Shown here: positions 1-8,606 of the stretch, piece after piece | Layout: each line of letters opens with the position of its first letter | How positions within the stretch are numbered: position 1 is the first letter of the stretch | NCBI RefSeq assembly: GCF_018336935.1 | Contig: NZ_CP068771.1 | Span: 1,984,001 to 2,048,000 of the forward strand | DNA from: Serratia plymuthica | Lineage (GTDB): Bacteria > Pseudomonadota > Gammaproteobacteria > Enterobacterales > Enterobacteriaceae | DNA: 64,000 nt | Reading direction: 5' to 3' | Notes under the pieces: generated by a model | Told to the model about the DNA's origin: nothing | What the model saw: the letters and a program-made list of their open reading frames with translations, nothing else | Database searches by the model: none | Position numbers and translations under genes: made by a program

Positions 1-245
1 TCACACTTCCATATGGTGTTCTGTACTCCAGATCCTTCCGGAAGGTGAGGATTCATATTCGCAGAGTGTGTATATGTAGCCTTGCCCTTGCCGTACTGTT
101 GGCAAGCTGCGTTGGCTGTCTTTTGCAAGCTGTCCAAACCATACCAGCCATCGGACTGGATACTTACGGTTTTCCCATCGTTGTACTGAACTTGAGCACA
201 TCCTACCAAAATCAACGGAAGGCAAATTAGAACCAATTTTTTCAT
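1..245 (-). CDS. small lipoprotein, cut by window edge
   Basis: Reading leftward from the ATG at 245, the frame stays open to the window edge (81 codons), so the C-terminus lies outside. The N-terminus MKKLVLICLPLILVGC is a clear lipoprotein signal with lipobox LVGC, so Cys16 is the predicted lipidated residue. The visible mature part is short and polar, has no Asp at +2 (CAQ) and so would follow default outer-membrane sorting, and contains two further cysteines. It starts only 5 bases after the stop of the upstream gene at 251-469, so the two are probably one transcript. I do not recognise a family. The gene is AT-rich compared with the core genes of the window. Confidence 0.7.
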   Translation of the reverse strand, partial: MKKLVLICLPLILVGCAQVQYNDGKTVSIQSDGWYGLDSLQKTANAACQQYGKGKATYTHSANMNPHLPEGSGVQNTIWKC

Positions 246-250
246 TGAGC

Positions 251-469
251 TTACCAATTCCAATTCACCGTAGTGTTCAACTCGCGTAGGTTCGTATGTT
301 CAGTTCTGGTTGGTTGTAGTACTACCTGCCCAGTTTCACGATCGATGATATCAAAAAACTCGATTTCGGTCTGACCCATAGTACCTTTGGTTCTCATATT
401 GGTTCTAACGTACTCGTACTTGTCTTTCGGATAGTTATCTTCGAATTGTTCTTCTGTCATTTTCATCAT
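251..469 (-). CDS. small hypothetical protein
   Basis: A 72-residue acidic, charged protein starting MMKMTEEQFEDNYP and ending NTTVNWNW. The frame is open further upstream to 562, but that extension is hydrophobic, unlike the rest, and the ATG codons at 469/466/460 follow a weak GGGA ribosome site. The exact start among these three is uncertain. It precedes and nearly touches the lipoprotein gene at 1-245. There is no signal peptide with this start and no motif I recognise. Low GC content and lack of a core-genome neighbour fit an accessory islet. Confidence 0.5.
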   Translation of the reverse strand: MMKMTEEQFEDNYPKDKYEYVRTNMRTKGTMGQTEIEFFDIIDRETGQVVLQPTRTEHTNLRELNTTVNWNW

Positions 470-605
470 TCCCAGTGGGTAAGCAAGTAACCACATATAT
501 CTTAGGGTAAGGATAGGGGGGGTGACAATCCATCTGGTTGCAAATTGTACATTTTGTTTCAAAATGTGTAATCTGAAGTTGATATCCCATCAAGAGGACT
601 TACAC

Positions 606-839
606 ATGGCAAAAGGTAAAGATCAACACGTAACACCCCATGCTGATGGATGGCAAGTAAAAGGTGAAGGTAACAGTCGTGCTACGGTTGTTACTGGTAC
701 AAAGAAGGAAGCCATTGATGCCGGTAGGGCAATTTCCCGTAATCAAGAAAGTGAGTTAGTGATCCATAATAAGGATGGGAGGATTTCGAATTCTGATTCA
801 CATGGACATGATCCAAATCCACCAAAAGATACCAAGTAA
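606..839 (+). CDS. DUF2188-like small protein
   Basis: A 77-residue soluble, hydrophilic protein. The N-terminal half has the DUF2188 pattern: a histidine/tryptophan segment (VTPHADGWQVKGEG), then an AT...GTKKEAIDAGRAISRNQ helix, then a strand ELVIHNKDGRI followed by a SDSHGHDPNPP tail. The family has no established function. The ATG at 606 is preceded by AGAGGA and is better than upstream in-frame starts. The gene is followed at once by a strong hairpin terminator, so it forms a single-gene unit, divergent from the two small genes on its left. Confidence 0.7.
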   Translation: MAKGKDQHVTPHADGWQVKGEGNSRATVVTGTKKEAIDAGRAISRNQESELVIHNKDGRISNSDSHGHDPNPPKDTK

Positions 840-842
840 TTC

Positions 843-874
843 GACAAAGGAGCCTTCAGGCTCCTTTGTCATTT
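843..874 (+). terminator. rho-independent terminator
   Basis: GACAAAGGAGCC, loop TTCA, GGCTCCTTTGTC followed by ATTT: a perfect 12-bp stem directly after the DUF2188-like gene. Confidence 0.75.
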
Positions 875-909
875 AGAGTACCGTACCTGGCCTGACTCGA
901 TGTCATTTT

Positions 910-928
910 AATAATAATTATCGTTATC
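910..928. promoter_or_regulatory. Fur-box-like site
   Basis: AATAATAATTATCGTTATC matches the 19-bp Fur consensus GATAATGATAATCATTATC at 15 of 19 positions. It touches the ATG at 929 of the truncated lplA, so it cannot be a native lplA leader; it looks like the promoter end of some iron-regulated unit left at a recombination junction. Binding is inferred from sequence only. Confidence 0.45.
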
Positions 929-1840
929 ATGTTTGCAATACTAGCTAATACCGTGGTCATTGGCCAGTCACAAAACCCGTGGAAAGAATGCAACACCCGG
1001 CGGATGGAGCAAGATGGGATCCGGCTGGCGCGGCGCAGCAGTGGGGGCGGAGCGGTATTTCACGACCTGGGCAATACCTGTTTTACCTTTATGGCGGGTA
1101 AACCCGGCTACGATAAAACCGTGTCCACCGGCATTATTCTGGCGGCGCTGGCTCAGTTGGGGATCTCCGCCACGGCATCAGGGCGCAATGATCTGGTGAT
1201 CGATACCGCAGAGGGCGTACGTAAAATATCCGGGTCGGCCTACCGTGAAACTCAGGATCGCGGGTTTCATCACGGTACGTTGTTGCTGAATGCCAATCTC
1301 AATCGTCTGGCGGATTACCTTAACCCGGACCCCAAAAAATTGCAGGCCAAGGGCATCACCTCTGTGCGTTCTCGCGTTGCCAATCTGGCGGAGTTCCTGC
1401 CCGATATCAACCACCGGCAGATATGTGACGCCGTGACACAGGCCTTCTTTGACCACTATGGCGATACCGCCACGGCGGAAATCATCTCTCCGGATGTTTA
1501 TCCCGATCTGCCGGATTTCGCCGCCCAGTTCGCCAGGCAAAGCAGTTGGGAGTGGAATTTCGGCAAAGCGCCTGCATTTAGCCATTTGCTGAATGAGCGG
1601 TTCGTCTGGGGCGGAGTGGATATCTTCTTTGACGTGGAGAAAGGCGTCATTGAGCGGGCGCAGATTTTCACCGATAGCCTTAACCCTGCGCCGTTGCAAC
1701 AGTTGGCAGAGAGGCTGGTCGGGTGTGCCTATCGCAGCGAAGCTGTGGCAAGTTGCTGTGATAGCCTGACCGCGCAGTCTCCCGATCAAGCTGCCGAGTT
1801 GGCTGAGCTGCGGCAGTGGCTGATCGAGACGATTAAATAA
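929..1840 (+). pseudogene. lplA: lipoate-protein ligase A, 5'-truncated
   Basis: LplA adenylates lipoate and transfers it to lipoyl domains of 2-oxoacid dehydrogenases and GcvH. From [20 protein letters not shown] onward the frame matches E. coli LplA closely to the end, including the [12 protein letters not shown] lipoyl-AMP loop and the KISGSAYRE lysine segment. About the first 40 residues of the family (N-terminal strand and helix with the EEC-type segment) are missing; the six residues MFAILA before the match are unrelated. No ribosome site precedes the ATG at 929, and a Fur-like box touches it. The likely reading is a gene broken by recombination at about 940-945. An expressed short protein is not excluded, since the frame is otherwise intact (303 codons). 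Confidence 0.7.
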
Positions 1841-1860
1841 CGTTCAGGCTCAGGTACCCT

Positions 1861-1884
1861 GGGATGAGGCAGCTCATCCCTTTT
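1861..1884 (+). terminator. rho-independent terminator after lplA
   Basis: GGGATGAG, loop GCAG, CTCATCCC followed by TTTTC, 20 bases after the lplA stop. Confidence 0.6.
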
Positions 1885-2382
1885 CAAACCGTGCTGGCCC
1901 CTGACTCTCTTGCAGCCTCCCATCGTCAAAAAGTCGTAAATTCCGCTACAGCATAAATCCGCTAAAATCAAGGTGGGCATTTTTTGGTTGTTTCAATTCT
2001 GAGAATAACGCAGTGAATTGATGTGTTATTAAATTTAATCAGTTATCTGGCCGCGTGGGCAGAATAGCGTTGGGCAAGAATGGCCTGTTTTTTATCTAAT
2101 AGGAATTTCTTTAATTAAAACAATGGAGCCAAGTTAAATTTTAAGAATTTTGCCATCACTTAAGTTAAATCTCTCACGGGTTTATTCGTAATCCTCAGGT
2201 TTTGCCATAAGTTAAATTTTTTCTAATTCTTCCTGCTGCCAGTCATGAATAGCTTTAATCTATCAATTAAATGATAACTTATTGGTAATTACATTGATAT
2301 TTCCGATTAATCCCAGAGGGATTGATCGATAAAATATATTGATATAGGATGAGCTGCTCGCCATTCTGCCTGTGGCATTAAA
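1885..2382. other. AT-rich intergenic region with short direct repeats
   Basis: There is no convincing gene in this stretch. It becomes very AT-rich from about 1990. AAGTTAAAT occurs three times (2131, 2162, 2209), and two of the copies follow TTTTGCCAT (2148 and 2200). It is the upstream region of the EAL-type gene ydiV, so it may hold its promoter and regulator sites or be an H-NS target; both are inference. Confidence 0.4.
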
Positions 2383-3123
2383 ATGAAAATTCAATTCGAA
2401 GCTGACTTTATTAGTAGCTATGTTTTTCAACCCGTTTACTCAATGGACGGCAGGCTGCTGGCGGTAGAAATATTATGCCGTTTCAATAGCCTGGACGGTG
2501 ATTTGGCCATGCCCGCTGACATTGGGATTAATTTATTGACCGCCTCGCAAAAGATTGAGTTATTTCATGAGCAATTGAGGCTGGTAGAGCAACATGCCGA
2601 GTGGTTTGTCGAACACGACGTGCTGTTGACCTTCAATATCGAAGAAACCCTTGTCGATGTGATCCTCACTGACGATCTGCTGCGTCAACGCCTGCGGCAA
2701 TGGCCGTTTATTGCGTTCGAGATCAGCGAGAGTTTTCCGAATCTTTCAGCGGGAAAAAACAATACCAAGGTCAGCCGGCTAAGCGAGATTTTTCCCTTGT
2801 GGCTGGATAACTTTGGCTCAGGGCAGGCGACCTTGACCGCATTGTATGATGGCCTGTTTGACTATGTGAAAATCGACAAACGTTTTTACTGGCAGCTTTT
2901 TGACCACCAAGGGTATGACGTGGTAATCGACTCGCTCTTAAAGAATATCAATCTGCTGTGCAAGGGGGTGATTGTCTGCGGCATAGAGAAGAAGGAATAT
3001 TTTAATAAGCTCAGGCATGCCGGCGTTTTTGGTTTGCAGGGGTTTTTATGGCCCAGCGTTGATGTGGATAATCTGGCTGCTTTGCGGATGACGCCAGAAG
3101 AGTTCAATAACGATAACGGGTAA
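2383..3123 (+). CDS. ydiV: YdiV-like degenerate EAL-domain protein
   Basis: A 246-residue single EAL-fold domain without signal peptide or membrane segments. E. coli and Salmonella YdiV is a non-enzymatic EAL protein that binds FlhD and blocks the FlhDC flagellar activator. Here the signature residues are altered: EAL is EIL (about residues 29-31), the DDFG loop is LDNFGSG (second Asp lost), and the EGVE loop is CGIEKKE, so phosphodiesterase activity is doubtful. Shared YdiV landmarks are the MKI start, DGLF before the KIDK lysine, and QGFLWPSV near the C-terminus. Position next to selO (ydiU) matches the E. coli order ydiV-ydiU. No strong ribosome site is visible at the ATG. Confidence 0.75.
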   Translation: MKIQFEADFISSYVFQPVYSMDGRLLAVEILCRFNSLDGDLAMPADIGINLLTASQKIELFHEQLRLVEQHAEWFVEHDVLLTFNIEETLVDVILTDDLLRQRLRQWPFIAFEISESFPNLSAGKNNTKVSRLSEIFPLWLDNFGSGQATLTALYDGLFDYVKIDKRFYWQLFDHQGYDVVIDSLLKNINLLCKGVIVCGIEKKEYFNKLRHAGVFGLQGFLWPSVDVDNLAALRMTPEEFNNDNG

Positions 3124-3366
3124 CGTTATACACCCCAGAGTAATAACGGTCCGGATGATTTTTGCTGCGATTCCGGCCTGGTTATTTATGATGATTTTCT
3201 GGCTGATAAAGCCCCCCATTCATCGGCGCAACAAGGTGCTTAAGCCGTATTGGCGTCAGCGTCGATCCTCCGTCTCTGCATGGATTCCCGACAGAGGCTT
3301 CTCCCTGCATTTCCTCTGTGTTAATCCGCACGCTCAGGCTCTACACTAAGCGGAAACGGAGGGCCT

Positions 3367-4809
3367 ATGCCGCAGTTCGAAAACGCTTACCACCATCAGT
3401 TACCCGGTTTTTATACCGAGTTGAAACCCACGCCGCTGAAGGGCGCCCGCCTGCTGTATCACAGCGAACCGCTGGCGCGGGAGCTGGGGTTGGACGAAAG
3501 CTGGTTTACCCAGGACAAGAGCCCGATATGGTCGGGCGAAACGCTGCTGCCCGGCATGCAGCCGTTAGCGCAGGTGTACAGCGGCCACCAGTTTGGCGTT
3601 TGGGCCGGGCAATTGGGTGACGGCCGCGGCATTTTGCTCGGCGAACAAAAGCTGGCGGATGGCCGCAGCATGGATTGGCATCTGAAAGGGGCTGGGCTAA
3701 CGCCTTATTCGCGGATGGGTGACGGCCGTGCCGTATTGCGTTCGGCGATCCGTGAATTTCTGGCCTCCGAGGCGTTGCATCACCTGGGGATCCCGACCAC
3801 CCGCGCGTTGACTCTGGTGACCAGCGAGCAGCCCGTTTTCCGTGAACAACCAGAGCGTGGGGCGATGTTGCTGCGCGTGGCGGAAAGCCATGTGCGCTTC
3901 GGCCATTTTGAGCATTTTTACTACCGCAAACAGCCAGAACAGGTGCAACAGCTGGCCGATTTTGTGATCGCCCGTCATTGGCCGCAGTTGAAGGGTCACG
4001 ACGACGGCTATTTACCCTGGTTTATTGACGTAGTTGAACGCACTGCGCGCTTAATCGCGCATTGGCAGACCGTCGGGTTCGCTCACGGCGTGATGAACAC
4101 CGATAATATGTCGATCCTTGGCATTACCATCGATTATGGCCCTTACGCTTTCCTTGACGATTACAAACCAGACTTTATCTGCAACCACTCGGATCATCAG
4201 GGGCGTTATGCCTTTGACAATCAACCTGCGGTTGCGCTGTGGAACCTCCACCGGTTGGCGCAGGCGCTGTCCGGGTTGATGACCACCGAGCAGTTGCAAC
4301 AGGCGTTGGCGGCCTATGAGCCGGCGTTGATGCGTGCCTATGGGGAACAGATGCGTGCCAAGCTCGGCTTTTTCACCCAGTCGACGCAGGATAACGATCT
4401 GCTGACCGGGTTGTTGAGCCTGATGGCGCAAGAGGGGCGTGACTATACCCGTACTTTCCGCTTACTGAGCCAGACGGAACAGCAACAGGCGCAGTCGCCG
4501 TTGCGGGATGAGTTTATCGATCGCGACGCCTTCGACGCGTGGTATCGGCAATATCGGCAGCGTTTGCAGCAAGAGCAGGTGAGCGACAGTGAACGGCAGC
4601 AGGCGATGAAGGCGGCAAATCCCAAATTAATCCTGCGCAATTATCTGGCGCAGCAGGCGATTGAGCGTGCCGAGCAGGATGATGTCAGCAAGCTGGCGCG
4701 CCTGCATCAGGCGTTGCTGACGCCGTTCGCCGATGCGCCAGAATACGACGATCTCGCCGCGTTGCCGCCGGATTGGGGCAAGCATCTGGAGATTTCCTGT
4801 TCGAGCTGA
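3367..4809 (+). CDS. selO: protein adenylyltransferase SelO
   Basis: 480 residues, full length for bacterial SelO (YdiU/UPF0061). This is a pseudokinase-fold enzyme that transfers AMP from ATP to Ser, Thr or Tyr of target proteins and is linked to redox stress. Visible family segments are [17 protein letters not shown] (about 71-87), the ATP-site lysine in LKGAG (106-110), [10 protein letters not shown] (114-123), the metal-binding MNTDN (near 243) and [11 protein letters not shown] (about 255-265). The C-terminus is CSS, where animal SelO has selenocysteine-Ser-Ser. The ATG has the ribosome site CGGAGGG. It is the last gene of the core block before the converging hemin operon. Confidence 0.93.
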   Translation: MPQFENAYHHQLPGFYTELKPTPLKGARLLYHSEPLARELGLDESWFTQDKSPIWSGETLLPGMQPLAQVYSGHQFGVWAGQLGDGRGILLGEQKLADGRSMDWHLKGAGLTPYSRMGDGRAVLRSAIREFLASEALHHLGIPTTRALTLVTSEQPVFREQPERGAMLLRVAESHVRFGHFEHFYYRKQPEQVQQLADFVIARHWPQLKGHDDGYLPWFIDVVERTARLIAHWQTVGFAHGVMNTDNMSILGITIDYGPYAFLDDYKPDFICNHSDHQGRYAFDNQPAVALWNLHRLAQALSGLMTTEQLQQALAAYEPALMRAYGEQMRAKLGFFTQSTQDNDLLTGLLSLMAQEGRDYTRTFRLLSQTEQQQAQSPLRDEFIDRDAFDAWYRQYRQRLQQEQVSDSERQQAMKAANPKLILRNYLAQQAIERAEQDDVSKLARLHQALLTPFADAPEYDDLAALPPDWGKHLEISCSS

Positions 4810-4811
4810 AA

Positions 4812-4840
4812 TACCCGCCGCGTTTCACATTGCGGCGGGC
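4812..4840. terminator. hairpin between selO and hmuV
   Basis: CCCGCCGC ... GCGGCGGG with a 10-base loop, between two convergent genes. It lacks a strong T-run, so it is a weaker terminator candidate for either strand. Confidence 0.4.
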
Positions 4841-4899
4841 TAACCTGGGCAGCAGCATGCTGCGCCCTGCAAACCGCCTGGCTGAAACCCGGGCCCGAT

Positions 4900-5685
4900 T
4901 CACTGGCGCAGATAAATCTGTGGCAGCGCCACTTCCGGGTGGTGTACCACGCCTAAATCGGCCTGATACCAGCGGGTCAGAATATCCGCCTGCAATACCT
5001 CCTGCGGCGTGCCCACGGCAACCAAACGCCCCTGATGCAACAATAAAATACGATCGGCATACAGCGCCGCCAGGTTCAGATCGTGCAATACGCAGCACAC
5101 CGCAATGGGCTGTTGCCGCGTCAGTGAACGCAACAACCTCAGCGTATGCTGCTGGTGGTAGAGATCCAGCGCCGACGTGGGTTCGTCCAGGAACAACCAG
5201 GAGGGCGAAGGCTGCGGCTGCCAAAGCTGCGCCAGCACGCGGGCTAACTGTACCCGTTGCTGTTCGCCGCCGGAAAGGCGGCGATAATCCCGCTGGGCCA
5301 GTTCAAGACAGTCGGTTTGCGCCATCACCTGCTGCACCGCTTGCTGCAGATGGCGCTTGCCGTGCGGTGATCGGCCCATGCCGACCACTTCCTCGACGGT
5401 AAACGGAAAGGCCAGATCGCTGTGCTGGCGCATCACCGCGCGTACCTTGGCTAACTGTTGCGGCTGCCATTGATCCAACGGCAGCCCGAGAAGTTTGCAC
5501 TCCCCGCAGCTTGGCGACAGGTAGCCGGTCAGCAGACGCAGCAGCGTCGATTTCCCCGCGCCGTTCGGCCCGATAATCGCCACCATTTCGCCGCTGGCGA
5601 TACTCAGCGAGACGTCGTTGATTAACCGGCGCGAACCCAGGCTATAACGTAGCTGATGTGCCGTCAGGCTTGATGCGTTATCCAT
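4900..5685 (-). CDS. hmuV: hemin ABC importer ATPase (HmuV/HemV)
   Basis: 261 residues, cytoplasmic ATP-binding subunit driving heme import across the inner membrane with HmuU and HmuT. Walker [10 protein letters not shown] (about 39-47), signature LSGGEQQR (137-144), Walker B LFLDEP (164-169) and the switch histidine in VLHDLN are all present. The start MDNASS was chosen over an upstream in-frame Met because its ATG lies in ATGGATAA, overlapping the hmuU stop by 8 bases, the usual coupled arrangement. It is the last gene of the hemP-hemR-hemS-hmuT-hmuU-hmuV operon. Confidence 0.93.
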   Translation of the reverse strand: MDNASSLTAHQLRYSLGSRRLINDVSLSIASGEMVAIIGPNGAGKSTLLRLLTGYLSPSCGECKLLGLPLDQWQPQQLAKVRAVMRQHSDLAFPFTVEEVVGMGRSPHGKRHLQQAVQQVMAQTDCLELAQRDYRRLSGGEQQRVQLARVLAQLWQPQPSPSWLFLDEPTSALDLYHQQHTLRLLRSLTRQQPIAVCCVLHDLNLAALYADRILLLHQGRLVAVGTPQEVLQADILTRWYQADLGVVHHPEVALPQIYLRQ

Positions 5686-6682
5686 CCGCACGCTCCCGCT
5701 GGCGCATGACCAGCCATAAGAAATAAGGCCCGCCAATCAGGCTGGTCATCAGTCCGACCGGCATTTCCGCCGGTGCCACCAGCGTCCGTGCCAGCGTGTC
5801 GCTGACCAACAGCAGGCAGGCGCCGCCCAGCGCGGAGCAGGGCAACAGCCAGCGGTGGTCGCCGCCGAGCCGCATGCGCACCAGGTGCGGCACCACCAGG
5901 CCGATAAAACCAATAACGCCGCTCATTGCCACTGCCGCGCCAATCAGCAAGGCACTGAGCAGAAGCAATTGCAGTTTGGCTCGCTGGACATTCACGCCGA
6001 GGTAGTGCGCTTCTTCATCGCCCAGTTGCAGCAGGTTCAGGCGGCGCGCCTGTAGCAGCGTCAACAGGGCCGCCGGCAGGATCAAAGAGGCAGATACGAT
6101 CAGCGTCGGCCACTGTGACTGGCTCAGGCTGCCCATCATCCACAATGAAAACTGACGCAGCTGTTGTTCGCTGCTGAGATAAGACAGCACGCCGATGGCC
6201 GCCATGCACAGGGCGTTGATCGCGATCCCCGCCAGCAACAGGCGTGACAGGCTGCCATGCCCGCTGCGGCTGATGCCGTAGATCAGCAGCGACACCAGCA
6301 GGCTGCCGAGGAAAGCCGCCAACATGTGGCCATACAGGGCAATCACCGGTGGCAGGGCCAATGGCATAACGATAATCAGCGCGACAAACAGCGCGCCACC
6401 GCTACTGATGCCCAACAGGCTGGGATCGGCCAGCGGATTGCGGAACAGCCCCTGCATGACGGCGCCGGACACCGCCAGTGCGCAGCCGATGACCACCGCC
6501 AGCAGCACGCGCGGCAGGCGGATGTTTAGCCAGATATGCCAAGAGGTATCGCTGAACGGCGCTTGCCACAGGGTGCGAAACGACAGCGTCAGTGCGCCCA
6601 TATTGGCGGCGCACAGCGCCAATAACGCCAGCAGCGCCAGCAGGCCGGCAATGGTCACGCGCGGAGAAGTGCGACCGGGCAT
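5678..6682 (-). CDS. hmuU: hemin ABC importer permease (HmuU/HemU)
   Basis: 334 residues, FecCD-type inner-membrane permease. Alternating long hydrophobic segments begin at [20 protein letters not shown] and continue to the C-terminus, consistent with the usual ten helices. Family segments visible are [19 protein letters not shown] near residue 50, [15 protein letters not shown], and [13 protein letters not shown] in the loop that contacts the ATPase. The start MPGRTS shares one base with the hmuT stop (TAATG), supporting translational coupling. An open frame extends further upstream inside hmuT but has no independent support. Confidence 0.93.
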   Translation of the reverse strand: MPGRTSPRVTIAGLLALLALLALCAANMGALTLSFRTLWQAPFSDTSWHIWLNIRLPRVLLAVVIGCALAVSGAVMQGLFRNPLADPSLLGISSGGALFVALIIVMPLALPPVIALYGHMLAAFLGSLLVSLLIYGISRSGHGSLSRLLLAGIAINALCMAAIGVLSYLSSEQQLRQFSLWMMGSLSQSQWPTLIVSASLILPAALLTLLQARRLNLLQLGDEEAHYLGVNVQRAKLQLLLLSALLIGAAVAMSGVIGFIGLVVPHLVRMRLGGDHRWLLPCSALGGACLLLVSDTLARTLVAPAEMPVGLMTSLIGGPYFLWLVMRQRERADG

Positions 6683-7512
6683 TACTTTTGCTCCGCCGCA
6701 TTGCGCAGTTTGGCCAGCGCGGCCGGTGTTTCCAGCCCAAAGCCCAGCAGCGCCATGTCGTCGACCACCAACACGCGGCGATTTTTGCCGGCAGGCGTGA
6801 GGGCAACGCCAGGCAGTTTCCACAGCTGTTCCAGGCCACCGAGGGTCTTGACGCCATCGGTGGTGACCAGCAGCAGATCGGGCGCGCTGGCAATGACGCC
6901 TTCCTGCGACAGTGGGCGGTAACGGTTAAATCCTTGCATTGCGTTCTTCAACCCTGCGGCGGTGATGACCGCATCGGCGGCGGTATGTTGTCCGGCGGCC
7001 ATCGGCGTAATGCCGCCGTGGCTCATGACGAACAACACCCGGATCGGCAACGAAGAGGTGTTCACCTGCGCGAGTTGCTGTTGGTAACGGGCGCTCAGTT
7101 GCTTGCCCTGGTCGGCGCGTTGCAGCGTCTTGGCGATGACCGCGATTTTCTCCGGCACCGCCTGCAACGTGGTGTCGCCGGGTATTCGCACCACCTTCAC
7201 GCCGCTTTCCTCCAACTGCTTGAGCACCAGCGCTGGTTCAGCCAGTTCGGTGGTCAGCACCAGCGTGGGTTTCAGCGCCAGAATCCCTTCGGCATTGAGT
7301 TGACGCATATAGCCGACATCCGGCAGCGGTTTCACGGCCGCAGGCTGCAGGCTGGTGCTGTCTCGCGCCACGATCTCATCGCCTGCGCCAAGGGCGAAGG
7401 CAATTTCGGTGACGTCACCGCCTATCGAGACAATACGTTCCGCCGCGGGTGCGGTGAACGGCAATGCCAGCGCAAGGCACAACGTCAGACGACGGGACAA
7501 TGAAGCTTTCAT
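6682..7512 (-). CDS. hmuT: periplasmic hemin-binding protein HmuT
   Basis: 276 residues, TroA-type substrate-binding protein that receives heme from the receptor HemR and delivers it to HmuUV. The signal peptide covers about residues 1-23 (basic start, leucine/alanine core, PAA before ER). The mature protein begins [29 protein letters not shown], typical of HmuT, with a conserved [18 protein letters not shown] segment containing the Tyr of the heme site. Its start overlaps the hemS stop by 4 bases (ATGA). Confidence 0.93.
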   Translation of the reverse strand: MKASLSRRLTLCLALALPFTAPAAERIVSIGGDVTEIAFALGAGDEIVARDSTSLQPAAVKPLPDVGYMRQLNAEGILALKPTLVLTTELAEPALVLKQLEESGVKVVRIPGDTTLQAVPEKIAVIAKTLQRADQGKQLSARYQQQLAQVNTSSLPIRVLFVMSHGGITPMAAGQHTAADAVITAAGLKNAMQGFNRYRPLSQEGVIASAPDLLLVTTDGVKTLGGLEQLWKLPGVALTPAGKNRRVLVVDDMALLGFGLETPAALAKLRNAAEQK

Positions 7513-8543
7513 GCGGCAATGTCCTTGGGTTCAAGGGCGGCAATCTGCTCACGCCACTGGGTTTGTTCCGGCTGGCCCTCGGTACGTTGGCCGTAAAGTT
7601 GGGCGATTTGCGTGCCGTCGGCGGCAAACAGCTCCAGGCTGGTAACGAAGCCGTCTTTGGTGGGTTTGCGGGTGATCCAGCTTTCGGCAATAGCGTCTTC
7701 GATCAGGTGCAGGGTAAAGCGGCGGTTAAACACGTTAATCCAACCTTCCTGCGGCATCAGCCGCTCGATCTGGCCGGTGAAGATCTGCACGCAACCGCGG
7801 TTGCCGACAAAAATCATGATCTCGTTTTGCAGATTCTGTGCGGCGTTCAGCAGCTGCGCCAAGGCATTGTTATCCACCCGATACGCCAGATCGTTGCCGA
7901 CGGCGCGGAAAGCCTGCTGACGCGTCAGCTTATGGCGGCCCAGCAGTTGGAAGAACTGGTGAACATCGGTCATTTCACGCCATTCCCGGTCAATTTTTTC
8001 GGCGTCCGGTGCGGCGTTGCCGACTCTGGCGTCTGTCGCCTTCAGTTCCAGAACCGGGTTTTCTGCACTCAGATGGCGCTCGACCAGCGCCATCCAGGCC
8101 ACCAGATCGGTTTCTTCGGTGGTGTACACCTTATGCAAGGCGTCGCCCTGATGGTCGAAGAACTGAATGCTGTGGCGTACGCCGCGCTTGTTGGTTTCGC
8201 TCATGGCAAATACGCTGGCCCACTGATTGAGAAACAGGCGCAAATCCAGCTCGCGCGGGTTAAGAATCAACCCCGCGTGGCCGTTCAGATGTTGGTTAAG
8301 GTAGCGGCCCATTTGTTCATGTACCGCATAGCTGTTGCGAGTAATGGACTTGGTGACGCCAACCTGCTCAAGCTCGGTCAGCAGGGTACGCGCATCGGCT
8401 TGCAGGCGGCGGGTGTCTTCACCCACGCGGGCATGGGTCAGTTCCGCTTCGCTGACACCCAGCAGCTCTGCCAGATCGCGTGCGTATTTGCCAGGATTAT
8501 CAATTTTTGCCTGCCGGTAACTGGCGTATAAGTTATTGCTCAT
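7509..8543 (-). CDS. hemS: hemin-degrading/handling protein HemS
   Basis: 344 residues, cytoplasmic HemS/ChuS-type protein with two similar halves. Family members take heme after import and either degrade it or pass it on. The first half shows [33 protein letters not shown] and [10 protein letters not shown]; the second repeats the layout with [29 protein letters not shown] and [11 protein letters not shown]. No signal peptide. It lies between hemR and hmuT and overlaps hmuT by 4 bases, so it belongs to the Fur-controlled hemin operon. Confidence 0.94.
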   Translation of the reverse strand: MSNNLYASYRQAKIDNPGKYARDLAELLGVSEAELTHARVGEDTRRLQADARTLLTELEQVGVTKSITRNSYAVHEQMGRYLNQHLNGHAGLILNPRELDLRLFLNQWASVFAMSETNKRGVRHSIQFFDHQGDALHKVYTTEETDLVAWMALVERHLSAENPVLELKATDARVGNAAPDAEKIDREWREMTDVHQFFQLLGRHKLTRQQAFRAVGNDLAYRVDNNALAQLLNAAQNLQNEIMIFVGNRGCVQIFTGQIERLMPQEGWINVFNRRFTLHLIEDAIAESWITRKPTKDGFVTSLELFAADGTQIAQLYGQRTEGQPEQTQWREQIAALEPKDIAA

Positions 8544-8606
8544 CGGTTGTGCTCCTGTGTGTGGTTCACGCGGCGGGCAATCGGCTTGCCCGCCGTATTC
8601 AAAAGG

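Noticed and set aside
45..230. Plus-strand frame with a membrane-like start at the left edge
   Set aside because: It is the antisense of the lipoprotein gene at 1-245, which has a proper lipobox and start.
3155..3349. Open frame of 64 codons between ydiV and selO with a hydrophobic start
   Set aside because: No ribosome site, no family resemblance, and it runs into the selO leader; coding character is poor.
4685..5224. Long minus-strand frame across the selO end
   Set aside because: It is a high-GC shadow frame of selO and hmuV with no protein-like features.
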